DNA of 64,000 bases from a bacterium (GCA_024743115.1 JANSXC010000004.1:1-64000); one strand, 5' to 3'; shown: positions 9,888 to 18,050, counted from the first letter of the stretch. A program made the numbers and translations. Notes: generated from the sequence alone by a model not told the origin.

Positions 9888-10497
9888 GTTTGCGGATGTC
9901 GAACGCAACGAAGCGGGTCAGATTACGTACGCCGTAGTCGTCATTCCGGAATGGCTCTACGAGGCTGCCTGCGACAAGAGTCGGGTGCTGACTCTGCACC
10001 GCGACTACTTCCTCCTCAAGGGTGGCATCGAGCGTTGGCTCTACCGCCTGATTAGGAAGGGTGCAGGGAGAACTCGGTGGTCGTGGACTCTCGAGGGTCT
10101 TCACCGACGATCCGGGTCTGCAAGCAAGTACAAGTACTTCGCGCGCGAGATTCGCCGAATCGTGGCTCACGGTGAGCTGCTCGACTACAGGCTTTGGCTC
10201 GAGAAGCGGCGTGGCCAGACCGTGGTCTGGGCTGCAAGCACAAGAGCACGCGTTCCGAAGGCCGCCAAGAATGAAGCAGAAGGAGCAAGAGGGACGAGCA
10301 GTCCAACACTGGCGGTGAGGTCGTCCACGAAGGAGGCGATCCAGAGCGCCCTCCCTGGCCTCGACGTCGACAGTCTGGAGCAGGAATGGCGGGACGCAAC
10401 TGCAGCGAACGGACTTGTTCTGCGCCATCCCGATCGTGCCTTCACATCCTGGTGCCGAACGGTCGCTTCGCGCCGCCCCGTAGTCAGCAAGCGGTGA
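9814..10497 (+). pseudogene. 5'-truncated plasmid replication initiator, RepA (RPA / PF10134 type)
   Basis: Read in the frame of 9814, the sequence encodes the C-terminal two thirds of a plasmid replication initiator protein A. Recognisable blocks are SNTNVFTSIRPG, then YAVVVIPEWLYEA, then GGIERWLYRLIRKGAG, then RRSGSASKYKYFAREIR and a weak C-terminal tail. The same frame is already homologous upstream of 9814 (QYRRLQESIDRL, about 9781-9816). The gene is therefore cut at about 9768, where the ATPase sequence takes over in another frame. The normal N-terminal part is missing and no proper start remains; a TTG at 9814 could only be fortuitous. Plasmid origin-like repeats follow immediately downstream. 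Confidence 0.75.
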
Positions 10498-10499
10498 CC

Positions 10500-10685
10500 T
10501 GTGGATAAGTGGGGCCGATGTCCGTCGATCGGACTGCCGCCGTCCGTCGAACGGCACGTGCATCAGCGGTGTTTCGGGCCACCTCCATTCGTCCGATCGG
10601 GCCACCGAGTTTGCCGATTCTGTGGTGATCTCGCGGAGCTGGGCGGACGAAACTCATTCCAAACAGAAACAAACTCAATCCAAAC
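10500..10685. other. Vestigial plasmid origin: DnaA-box match plus iteron-like direct repeats
   Basis: A perfect DnaA-box match (TTATCCACA on the minus strand, 10500-10508) lies directly after the repA remnant. A 13-nt repeat (GTCCGTCGATCGG at 10520-10532, one mismatch at 10542-10554) recurs with 22-bp periodicity, and a shortened copy lies at 10591-10600. An AT-richer stretch holds a 15-nt repeat (AAACTCATTCCAAAC at 10650-10664, one mismatch at 10671-10685) spaced 21 bp. One-helical-turn-multiple spacing next to repA is how iteron origins are built. Activity is unlikely, because repA is truncated. Confidence 0.5.
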
Positions 10686-10922
10686 GCCTCACCAGCTGTT
10701 GGTAACTCCAGCAGGCTGAGGTTTGCGTCAAGTTCTTGGCCAAGAAGGCTGTGGCTAAGTTCTCCCGTACGTCGGCGCTCCCGACCTCGGGGCCTTTGGA
10801 TGGTCAAGGCCGGCTCTGAACCACCTCGCTGGCTTGGACCACGTCTGCTGCCTGCACTGCAGCGTTTCGTCGAACACGGGCTACTGACTGCATGCGATGT
10901 ATCGGCCCACGAGGAGGCGCAG

Positions 10923-11126
10923 GTGACTGACGATGTCTACGAGATCGACATGGCCTTGGAGGAACTGATCGCGATCTCCGGTGATCTTCCCAGGTTTGTG
11001 CAGGGGCTCGTTGGCGGAAGGCGCGTCCACAACTCGACTGCCTATCGGTGGGCACTTCGGGGCGTTCGCTCATCGTCTTCGAGAACAAGGAGCCCAGGGA
11101 CGAGACTAGGGACTCGATCAACCTAG
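10923..11126 (+). CDS. Short DUF1580-like protein, probably truncated
   Basis: The 67-residue frame starts at a GTG (10923) preceded by a GGAGG-type site. It carries the pattern LPRFVQGLVGGRRVHNSTAY followed by RWALRGVR, which closely resembles the core of DUF1580, a small helix-turn-helix-like family common in planctomycetes. After RGVR the expected conserved continuation is lost in a Ser/Arg-rich tail, so a frameshift or truncation at about 11060 is likely. A DNA-binding role for the family is an inference. Upstream, 10686-10922 shows no gene. Confidence 0.4.
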   Translation: MTDDVYEIDMALEELIAISGDLPRFVQGLVGGRRVHNSTAYRWALRGVRSSSSRTRSPGTRLGTRST

Positions 11127-11509
11127 AGGAGTTTGTCGGCCCCCATGGAGCAGGTCGAGCTGGGTTCTATCCCTCCCAGCCTAACCGGAGCAGGGTGTCA
11201 GCATCAGCTCGTGCCCTCGAAACCGGAGAGGGTGGCTGATAGCCAGCCGGCAGTCTGAGAGCAACCGGCGGGCCGCGTGACACTTCTGACCCCGAAACGG
11301 CCTTGACCCTGGTTGGGGTGCGACGAGCGCAGCGCTTGCAAAAGCCGGTCAGGTAGCCCCAGGGGCTGCGGGGCCTGCCAGGGGGCGCTCAGAGACGTCG
11401 CTGGATGGCTGGATGCTCATGCTCTGGTCGGTATCATCGGCGGTCACGTCTCAGCGGGGCAGTTCCTGCCCGAACCTTGAGGGTGTGGCTACGAGGCTGG
11501 CTTACCGAC
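11127..11509. other. Intergenic stretch with one TGACCCCGAAAC dispersed repeat
   Basis: I find no convincing gene here. A copy of the dispersed motif TCTGACCCCGAAAC lies at 11285-11298. The same motif recurs at 14830, 15083 and 21813, with degenerate copies at about 23022 and 30370. GC-rich inverted stretches at 11350-11390 could form hairpins but give no clear terminator. Confidence 0.4.
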
Positions 11510-13384
11510 ATGGGTGCTCAAATACGTTCTCTAGATTCCTTTATACGGAGGTTGCAAGCGGAAGGGGCCGAGACGCCCTTCACTTGGCTCATTGGCGCAG
11601 GAATGAGCGTCACGGCGGGGATACCACTCGCCCGGGGTGTAAGCGAGCGAATAGTGATGTTCGAATACTTGCTGTCGGTAGCGGGCAAGAGGCCGTGGCG
11701 CACCGAAACCACCTCGCCTATCACGTACAGAGCGGACTTGCTTGACTTCCTCGATTGGTATGAAGAAGAGAATGGTAGCGAGCGATTCTCTCTGTTGGCA
11801 GCCGAGGCGGCAGAGTGGCTAGGGGCAACCGAACCGTTTCTTGGTGTGAAGCCGGACGAGCCGAAGTGCTATCAGTTGCTGTTTCAGCATCTTCTTCAGG
11901 ACTCGACGATTCACCACAAGTTCCTTTCAGCGCTTGTTCGGAGAGCGCGTGGTGTCAACCTCGCGCACCTGGGACTTGCTGGAATACTCCGCGATTACCC
12001 GGAATGGGGACACACCGTATTCACGACCAATTTTGATGACCTTCTCCTCAAGTCTCTTCTGACGATAAATCATACCGCGCGTGTCTTCGGAGACATGCAG
12101 TCGGAGGATAGGCCGTCATTGCGGCCAAGCTATCCGCAGGTGGTCCATTTGCACGGCCGGCACACTGGATACCGATTGCTCAACAGTCGTGAGCAGGTAG
12201 CTCTTGTAGACCCAGGACTGCAAGAAGGTTTCAAGCGCCACATTGCTGACTCGCACCTGGTCGTTCTTGGATACTCAGGTTGGGACGACTTGGTCATGAC
12301 CACGTTGGCCGAGTGGCCGTCTCGTCAGACGCTAATCCGAGGGAATGTCTTCTGGATTCCGTTCCGAAGCGAGGCAACCATTCTCCCAGAGGTGCGGCAG
12401 TTTCTAGATCAGTGTCCTCCCGGGCGCGTCAGCATTGTCACTGATGAATCGCGAAATCTAGATGCCGACCAGTTCGTTCTTAGGTTGTCTGATGCGTTGA
12501 GTCGGGATTCTGGTGGCTTTGCTCGATATCGCTCCTCAATTATTCAGCACGCGCAGGAACAGCATAGGTTCGTGCTTGGTCAGCTGAAGTTGCACGTCGG
12601 GTATCACCCGAGCGAGGCGCTAATATTGGCCAGCAGGGCGCTAGATGCACTAGCGGGTGGTGATGAAGCGTGTGCGCGGGGCCGGCTTGATGCGGCTCTT
12701 GCTATAGCGCGAGAGTCAGACTGCCCAATCGAGATTGTTGCTAGGGTGAAGCTCTTGGTAGGCAAGTTCTTTATGCATCTGCGGGAGTATGAGGCGGCTA
12801 ATCAGGCCTTCAGGGAGAGCGAGAGTGCTTGGGCAGGTACTCCGGCAACGGCGCCCGACCGTGAGCAAGCGCGTGCCCAAGCTGTGAAGCATCTTGCCGA
12901 GTGCCTCTTTCTATCAGGTGAACTGGAAGAGGCAGAGATTGCAGCGAAGCGGGCCATTAGTCGGTGCCGGTACAAGGTCCATGGTTCCGAAGAGGTGACG
13001 GCCTACGCAAACAAGCTCCTTGGCGACATCTTGTTGCGAAGAGGTAACGCCCTGGGGGCCCGAGGGCCCCTGCGTCAGGCAAGGAACTACTTCGAAGGCT
13101 CCGAGGATGAATACGGTCTGGCCATTACTTGCCGGTCTTTCGCGGAGGCGGCTTTCAGGCTCGGCGATTTCGAAGTGGCCGCCGTTGAGTTGAAGCAGTC
13201 AGCGGCGTTGTGGAGGCAGCTAGGGTCGACGGTCGGCATGTCCGGCGTCTTGCTGCTTTCCAGTCAGTTCGCGCATGCCATAAATGAGAACGGGTGGGCT
13301 GCGCGATTGCTTGAGATGAGGGCTGGTCTCCATGTTTCGCCAAGCGCTGAGGTTGACGGCGCGCAGTGCATTGGGGACGTCTGA
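11510..13384 (+). CDS. SIR2-like NADase-type protein with helical-repeat C-terminus, candidate defence effector
   Basis: The protein is 624 residues from the ATG at 11510; the frame is open further upstream but without a credible start. Residues about 25-270 form a SIR2-like domain: nucleotide-binding GAGMSVTAGIP (about 29), TTNFDDLL (about 170), the catalytic-His region VHLHGR (about 211) and LGYSGWDD (about 250). Residues about 360-620 are Ala/Leu/Arg-rich paired helices of TPR type. SIR2 domains of this sort deplete NAD in several antiphage systems, and a TPR tail commonly acts as the sensor. A double zinc-ribbon gene starts 28 bp downstream. Codon use is less GC-biased than in the core region, consistent with transfer. 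Confidence 0.72.
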   Translation: MGAQIRSLDSFIRRLQAEGAETPFTWLIGAGMSVTAGIPLARGVSERIVMFEYLLSVAGKRPWRTETTSPITYRADLLDFLDWYEEENGSERFSLLAAEAAEWLGATEPFLGVKPDEPKCYQLLFQHLLQDSTIHHKFLSALVRRARGVNLAHLGLAGILRDYPEWGHTVFTTNFDDLLLKSLLTINHTARVFGDMQSEDRPSLRPSYPQVVHLHGRHTGYRLLNSREQVALVDPGLQEGFKRHIADSHLVVLGYSGWDDLVMTTLAEWPSRQTLIRGNVFWIPFRSEATILPEVRQFLDQCPPGRVSIVTDESRNLDADQFVLRLSDALSRDSGGFARYRSSIIQHAQEQHRFVLGQLKLHVGYHPSEALILASRALDALAGGDEACARGRLDAALAIARESDCPIEIVARVKLLVGKFFMHLREYEAANQAFRESESAWAGTPATAPDREQARAQAVKHLAECLFLSGELEEAEIAAKRAISRCRYKVHGSEEVTAYANKLLGDILLRRGNALGARGPLRQARNYFEGSEDEYGLAITCRSFAEAAFRLGDFEVAAVELKQSAALWRQLGSTVGMSGVLLLSSQFAHAINENGWAARLLEMRAGLHVSPSAEVDGAQCIGDV

Positions 13385-13412
13385 TGGTCGAGTGCTCTGA
13401 GGGAGGTGTTAT

Positions 13413-14561
13413 GTGACCGAGAAGCCGTATGCACATACTGGTCTTTGGTGGGTGAAGCTTCTGCTGAGCAAGGGGCTGCAGTTCCCTTCCGAGCACGAGG
13501 CTGAGGCCTTCTTGTCCTCTCTCAAAGAGGAGTGGACTCTGTCGAGAGCTTCCGCGGATTTGGTTGGGGCTGTTGAGCTCTGGGTGCGCGGATTCAAGCT
13601 GTCGGTTGATGACGTAGGGCGCGGGCAGAAGGGTAACTTCGTTCGTCTAAGGAAGAGTGCTCCAGGTAACGAGGCGTGCGACATACGCTGGTCTATCGAG
13701 CGTAAGCCCCTCAACGTTCATCCGCAGCGGCGTCGACCAAAGCACGACCATCCTGACTTGGGGCACCCCATCTTTAGGGCCGCCCTCAATGGTAGGCGCT
13801 ACAGGACCATTGCCCATGTCAAGGAGGAGCTTGCCACTCTCGCTCGCGACTATCCGAAGGTCGCGATTCCGATGGGGGACGTGCTCCTTATTATGGTCTA
13901 CAGTAAGAGATTCGGGTCTCCTCCAACTCGCGGGTATGTGCTGTCACCCCAGGCGGCTGAGGGTGGAGACGGGTTCCTTCTGAGTATGGTGGAGCAGATG
14001 GAGGATGAGGTTCCCGCAGATTTCTTGGAGTCGCCCGTGGTTGACCCCCATCTGGGAGAGCTTGATTCGGCGGGGGGCACGGGCCAAAAAGGAGAAGCAA
14101 TAGACCTTAGCTCACAGGACGAAATTGTGGGCGAGTTCTGCGAGAGGCTCGTGTCGGCCAGGGCTTGGAGTCGAAAGCGCCCGAGTGCGGGTGAAATGCA
14201 AGTCGACGGCGCTGGCCGGGAGCCAAGGTTGGCCCGGGGCGTGGAACGGAGTGAGCGCAAGTGCCCGGCTTGTGAGTGCGTTTTTCGGGTGGCGTTTCGT
14301 GGTGGTAACGGCGGCCCCCAAACGCGGTATTGTTTCGAGTGCTTCGCCGTGCTGGAGGTTTCTCCGAGCACAGAAGAAGTGCGGTTCGATGGACGCCACG
14401 TCGACCCGATTCGGACAAGCCTGGTGCTGGAAGGCAGAAAGCGCATGCTCCAATGCCCTCGTTGCGAGGTCAGGGTCCCATCCGTGTTCCGAAAGGGCGA
14501 GGAGTGCTACGCGGTCTGTGTAGCCGATTCGGTCTTGCTGGTTGCCGGCGTGGAGGCCTGA
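13413..14561 (+). CDS. Unknown protein with two C-terminal zinc ribbons, partner of the SIR2 gene
   Basis: This 382-residue protein starts at a GTG (13413) directly after a GGGAGGT ribosome site. I recognise no domain in the N-terminal 270 residues, which contain a basic patch (HPQRRRPKHDHP, about 105-116) and a hydrophobic strand run (VAIPMGDVLLIMVYSK). The C-terminus carries a zinc ribbon (CPACECVF at about 283, closed by CFEC at about 305) and a second Cys set (CPRC at about 348, CYAVC at about 370). It follows the SIR2-TPR gene by 28 bp and almost certainly shares its transcript. A nucleic-acid or trigger-sensing role in a two-gene defence operon is inference. Confidence 0.6.
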   Translation: MTEKPYAHTGLWWVKLLLSKGLQFPSEHEAEAFLSSLKEEWTLSRASADLVGAVELWVRGFKLSVDDVGRGQKGNFVRLRKSAPGNEACDIRWSIERKPLNVHPQRRRPKHDHPDLGHPIFRAALNGRRYRTIAHVKEELATLARDYPKVAIPMGDVLLIMVYSKRFGSPPTRGYVLSPQAAEGGDGFLLSMVEQMEDEVPADFLESPVVDPHLGELDSAGGTGQKGEAIDLSSQDEIVGEFCERLVSARAWSRKRPSAGEMQVDGAGREPRLARGVERSERKCPACECVFRVAFRGGNGGPQTRYCFECFAVLEVSPSTEEVRFDGRHVDPIRTSLVLEGRKRMLQCPRCEVRVPSVFRKGEECYAVCVADSVLLVAGVEA

Positions 14562-14740
14562 TGTGGGGTGCAGACGTTTACGATAGGGCGGCCATACACG
14601 ACCTGCGCGGGGAGTTATTGCCGGCATTGGAACCGGTTCTGGCGCTAGTCGGCCAGATCTCCGGAGCCACCGCTCGCCGCAGCGTGGAACGTGCGAGCAC
14701 GCCCTACGTCACACGTTCGCGAGCAGGCTGGTCGGTATGA
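14561..14740 (+). CDS. Possible 59-residue third gene overlapping the zinc-ribbon gene, low confidence
   Basis: An ATG at 14561 overlaps the preceding stop as TGATG, the usual sign of translational coupling. The first 45 residues look natural (MWGADVYDRAAIHDLRGELL, then PALEPVLALVGQISG). The last 15 residues run out of frame through an integrase fragment, so the gene may have been cut by the insertion that left that scrap. Confidence 0.3.
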   Translation: MWGADVYDRAAIHDLRGELLPALEPVLALVGQISGATARRSVERASTPYVTRSRAGWSV

Positions 14741-14782
14741 AGGTCGCGGACGTGATCCGCAGGCACGGCATCGGTGAGCAGG
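14704..14782 (+). pseudogene. Mosaic of integrase Box-II fragment joined to transposase OrfA-like fragment
   Basis: In one frame 14704-14733 encodes LRHTFASRLV, the near-invariant active-site box of tyrosine recombinases. It is followed at once (14737-14781) by MKVADVIRRHGIGEQ, which matches the helix-turn-helix start of IS3-type OrfA proteins. Neither gene continues. This is a scar of successive insertions and deletions. Confidence 0.5.
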
Positions 14783-14830
14783 CGCGTATTGCTGGAGGCT
14801 CGGTTCGAGGTCTGGCAGGCTGGCACTTCT

Positions 14831-15020
14831 TGACCCCGAAACGAACGGCGTGACCCCGTTTCGCGCGCATCACGCGCATCTCTTGCAACGAGCGCACAGG
14901 CTCGTAAGCGGCGAGCAACGCCAGATGTAGCGCATCCTCAGGCCGTTGCGCGGGATCCCCGCCGGACCTGCCATTCGAAATGGGGTGCAGGGGGTCGGAG
15001 GTTCAAATCCTCTCGCCCCG
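14831..15020. repeat. 0.2-kb repeat module, copy A: TGACCCC pair plus tRNA-like 3' half
   Basis: The module starts with TGACCCCGAAAC and TGACCCCGTTTC (14831-14862). About 149 bp later it ends in a tRNA-like T-arm and acceptor end (14980-15020; GGAGGTTCAAATCCTC is the T-stem and loop). Copy B at 21815-22008 has the same order and the same spacing to within one base. The tRNA-like ends are nearly identical and the interior is alignable but diverged. There is no 5' tRNA half, so this is not a working tRNA. Confidence 0.6.
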
Positions 15021-15470
15021 AACTTTCTAAGAATCTTATGGAGAGTAAGTTACGGCGACGCTATCCCTTGCGATGGCGCCGAGTCTGACCCCGAAACATA
15101 GTCAGAATCCATCGGTCTGGGCGGTTTCGAGCTGTCAGCTGCGAGAGCGCTCGTTGAAAACAATGGACTTACGACAGGGGCGGGGGGGGGGGCGAACATA
15201 CGTGCCGGAAAGAGGGTCGTAGGTTCAGCTGCAGTGTGGACGGGAGCCGCCCCGGTCCGGCTTCAAGGTTCGCCGTGGTGTGTGCCCGTGTCTCCGGCAT
15301 CGTTCTGCGACGTGCCGGTCGCGGATGGAGGCGCGGTATCGGCCCCTTGCAGCGGATTCCTCACAACGTAGCTCGCCCCAGATCCGGCGCCGTGGCGGCG
15401 TGGATGTCAAGCAACGTCTGCTGTACAAACTCGACCCGTAGTTCGAACCGTAGAAAGGCGCGCAGATAGG
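15021..15470. other. Non-coding stretch with a poly-G tract
   Basis: No convincing gene. It holds one TCTGACCCCGAAAC motif (15083-15097) and an uninterrupted G run at about 15181-15191. The 15220-15460 part is GC-rich and has no frame with a credible start. Confidence 0.4.
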
Positions 15471-15965
15471 ATGAAGAAGAAGCTGTTGCAGCTGGCTTGT
15501 TCGTTGGTCTTGTTCAGCTGTTCGTCAGGACCAGTTCCCGTCGTGTCGCTCGAGGGGCTTCCGCCGCTGCACTATCCGGGCTTCGGCGTGTTCCCGACGC
15601 CGCGCACGTTCGACCAGCCGGGCTACGTCTTTCGCGTGGCGCGCGACGGCCGCAAGTTTCCAGTCGCGACGCTCGATGTTCCGTTGATCGAGAGGGGCGT
15701 CGAGCAATTTGCCACGTCACGCCAGTCTGGGAAATGGACGTCCAGCGGCCTGCTGGCGTATCTCGGTATCGGCTCCGCGGAAGTAGCGAGCCGGACTGGC
15801 TTCTCGGTCACGGTAAGCCTGCAGAGCGGAGCCAGGCTTGGGATCTACGACGGGGACATCGACAAGGCTCCAGCTACGACCATGGAGCGCTGCTGCAGCG
15901 CGAGCCCGACGGTCGAGTCGTTCTCACACTCGAGCACCGGGCTGCAGCGAGCCCCGAACCACTAG
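15471..15965 (+). CDS. Putative lipoprotein, 3' end replaced by a foreign fragment
   Basis: This 164-residue frame starts MKKKLLQLACSLVLFSCSS, a classic lipoprotein signal with a cysteine at 17. The body to about residue 135 looks like a genuine protein (FDQPGYVFRVARDGR, GFSVTVSLQSGARLGIYDGD), though I cannot name the family. The final 30 residues are the out-of-frame reading of an AAA-ATPase tail, so the natural C-terminus is lost at about 15880. Whether the shortened protein is stable is unknown. Confidence 0.55.
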   Translation: MKKKLLQLACSLVLFSCSSGPVPVVSLEGLPPLHYPGFGVFPTPRTFDQPGYVFRVARDGRKFPVATLDVPLIERGVEQFATSRQSGKWTSSGLLAYLGIGSAEVASRTGFSVTVSLQSGARLGIYDGDIDKAPATTMERCCSASPTVESFSHSSTGLQRAPNH

Positions 15966-16300
15966 GGTTCCGACTCGTGTCCCACGATGGGGGAGCGACG
16001 ACGTTCGAGGAGGTCGATGTCGGCGAGGAGTTCGATGAGCCCGCGCCAGTTCGGCGAAGGCGGCCGTCGGTTCGTAGAGTAGAGCAGAAGCCTGAGGCGC
16101 CGCTTCGAGAGCGAGTGCTCGAAGTGCTCGGTGGGGTGGAAACGGCCTCGCAGGTCAGCCTTCGCAAAGCGCTCGGGGTAAGAAACCAGGCTTTGACGGA
16201 GGCGCTCCGAGAGCTCGGGACCGAAGGTCGCGTCGAGCATCTCGGGCGAATGCAGGTGTGGCGCAGTCGGTCTAGCGGGAGTTTCGCGCAGGACTCGTGA
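15887..16300 (+). pseudogene. C-terminal fragment of a RepA/AAA-type ATPase
   Basis: In a frame different from the lipoprotein, about 137 residues read as the C-terminal end of a plasmid- or phage-type AAA ATPase. They begin with a strand-rich piece (REPDGRVVLTLEH, EPLGFRLVSHDGG). A basic linker follows, then a winged-helix-like tail (LRERVLEVLGG, VSLRKALGVRNQALTEALRE, GRVEHLG). Walker motifs and everything upstream are absent. This is the second replication-gene remnant in the window, again joined to an unrelated gene. Confidence 0.5.
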
Positions 16301-16350
16301 TTCGTGCGGAGGGAATCTGTTCGGCCCCGTCCCGCACCTTGGAGGTGCGG

Positions 16351-16983
16351 CTACAAGAGGGCAGTGCGAGCGAGGTAAACAGCGCAGACCCACATCAACA
16401 CAGCGGAGATGCGCGCGACCCACGGCTGGAACCTGTTGTTGGAGTCGTGGCGGCGAAGGATGCTGCCGAGGGCGGCAAGCGAGGCGAACCATACCCACGA
16501 GGTCGCGACACAGGCCGACGTGAACGCGGTCCGCTCGCTTCCGGAGTAGGCTGCGGCCGCAATCCCGATGACGGCGACCGTGTCGAGAATCGCGTGTGGG
16601 TTCAGGAGGGAGACCGAGAGCGCGTAGCGCACTTGTCGAGACCTCGTCCATTCACGGGCTTTCGATGCGATGTCCTCGGACGACGCGGTGTTGTCCGAGA
16701 AGGAGCTTCTGAGGCTCAAGTAGCCCATGTAGAGGAGGAACAGGACACCGGCCCATGTGACTGCGGTCTTGACGCCTGGCGCAGCAAGGAGCACGACCGA
16801 CACGCCGCCGACCGCGAGCAGGATGAGAAACGTGTCGGCGAGCCCGGCCGTGACGACGACCGGAATCGCCCGCTTCAGCGACGGCTGCACTGCACCCTGA
16901 CTGAACACGAAGATGTTCTGCGGGCCGAGCGGGAGAATGAGTCCGAGCGCCAGGACGAAACCGTTGATGATGGGCTCGAACAT
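16351..16983 (-). CDS. LysE/ArgO-family amino-acid exporter
   Basis: This 210-residue inner-membrane protein has six hydrophobic segments. It has the LysE-family N-terminal signature: the helix VLALGLILPLGPQNIFVFSQ followed by a basic loop, then a second helix pair (ADTFLILLAVGGVSVVLLAA) and the family's NPHAILDT motif at about 128-135. These transporters export basic amino acids or related metabolites; the substrate here cannot be read. Its ATG overlaps the stop codon of the upstream desaturase gene by one base, so the two are co-translated. The pairing with a desaturase is unusual. Confidence 0.85.
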   Translation of the reverse strand: MFEPIINGFVLALGLILPLGPQNIFVFSQGAVQPSLKRAIPVVVTAGLADTFLILLAVGGVSVVLLAAPGVKTAVTWAGVLFLLYMGYLSLRSSFSDNTASSEDIASKAREWTRSRQVRYALSVSLLNPHAILDTVAVIGIAAAAYSGSERTAFTSACVATSWVWFASLAALGSILRRHDSNNRFQPWVARISAVLMWVCAVYLARTALL

Positions 16984-17939
16984 CAGGCGGCCTCCTCGGT
17001 GTTGTTGAGACCGGGGGCCTGCAGGACGGCGGTGCGGAACCGGTGGCGGTTACCGAAGGCGGCAGCGTCTTCGGTGACGAAGAACCTGTGCGCTTCGGGC
17101 AGCCTCCAGTGCGGGATGCCGGGCATCAGGTGGTGGACGACGTGATAGCCGTCGTTGTGGGGGTGGAAGAGCCAGTGCAGCGGCCCGATGTTGCTGAAGG
17201 TCGCGTCGAAGACGCTGTTCGTATCGGCGTAATCGTGTTCACCGGATTCGCCGACGAAGCGGATGAAGGGGAGGACGACGACGAACGGGCACAGCCAGTA
17301 GGCGGCCCAGATGCTCACGGCGGTCGTCAAGCTCGTCAGCAGCGCGAGTGGCGCGATGAGCACCGCGACGTGCCAGAGAATCGTCAGCGCGAGCGTTCTG
17401 GGGTCCGTGCCCAGTGCGACCCACCAGCTCAGCACGTACGAACGCATGCGAGTGAGCATGCTCTTCAGGTAAGTGCGGAAGCTGGTGCGGTCGATGCCGT
17501 CGAATCCCAAGCGCTCGTAGCGCTTCCTGTCGGTGTCCTTGGCGGGGTCACCGAACTGCACGTGGTGGGGGTGGTGGTACGCGCGATAGTCCTGGACCGT
17601 GGAACCGGTCGGAACCGCCGCGCCGAGGTTGGTCACGAGGTCGTTCAGCCAACGCCGATTGCGGAAGATGTTCCAGTGGGAACCCTCGTGCACCATGGAC
17701 TCGAGGCCGCGCTGAAATCGTGCGATGGCGACGAGCAGCAGCACGTGAATCGGCAGGCTCAGCCACAGCGGAGTGAGGGTGAAGAGGAGCACGCCGAGGC
17801 CAGCGATGAGCGCGATGGCTCCGTGGTCAGCGAGAACGGCGCCGACGGAGCGAACCGCGCTCGTTCGATGGAAATCCTTGAGAGCCTCTTTGTGTTTGGA
17901 CTGGCCCGCGTAGCCCTTGGGGAACTTGTTCTGAGTCAT
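16983..17939 (-). CDS. Membrane fatty-acid desaturase-family protein
   Basis: The protein is 318 residues from the ATG at 17939, chosen because a GGAGG site lies 8 bases upstream; the frame is open further but without such a site. The three histidine boxes that hold the di-iron centre are present: HEGSH (about 108), HHPHH (about 150) and HVVHH near the C-terminus (about 275), with hydrophobic pairs between them. The family includes fatty-acid desaturases and hydroxylases of membrane lipids. It is the first gene of a two-gene unit with the LysE-type exporter. A strong inverted repeat (18014-18050) lies between it and the divergent MFS gene. Confidence 0.85.
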   Translation of the reverse strand: MTQNKFPKGYAGQSKHKEALKDFHRTSAVRSVGAVLADHGAIALIAGLGVLLFTLTPLWLSLPIHVLLLVAIARFQRGLESMVHEGSHWNIFRNRRWLNDLVTNLGAAVPTGSTVQDYRAYHHPHHVQFGDPAKDTDRKRYERLGFDGIDRTSFRTYLKSMLTRMRSYVLSWWVALGTDPRTLALTILWHVAVLIAPLALLTSLTTAVSIWAAYWLCPFVVVLPFIRFVGESGEHDYADTNSVFDATFSNIGPLHWLFHPHNDGYHVVHHLMPGIPHWRLPEAHRFFVTEDAAAFGNRHRFRTAVLQAPGLNNTEEAA

Positions 17940-18013
17940 GATTTGCCTCCACCGGTTCCCCGGTCCGGAGGGCCTAACCCTCACCCAGAAGTTGGCTTCG
18001 GAGCGCCTGGCAG

Positions 18014-18050
18014 CCCCCGGTTGACAGGTGTCTCCGGCGTCAACCGGGGG
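18014..18050. promoter_or_regulatory. 12-bp perfect inverted repeat between divergent desaturase and MFS genes
   Basis: CCCCCGGTTGAC (18014-18025) and its exact complement GTCAACCGGGGG (18039-18050) flank a 13-nt spacer. It sits in the divergent promoter region 75 bp from one start and 41 bp from the other. A related element with the same CCGGTTGACAG core lies at 21530-21579. It could be an operator or a transcribed hairpin. Confidence 0.5.

Noticed and set aside
14980-15020. tRNA gene
   Set aside because: Only the T-arm and acceptor end are present; there is no D-arm or anticodon arm. The same holds for 21965-22008.
15181-15191. Poly-G run as a phase-variation switch
   Set aside because: It is not within or just upstream of a supported gene; the same applies to the poly-C run at about 21802-21812.
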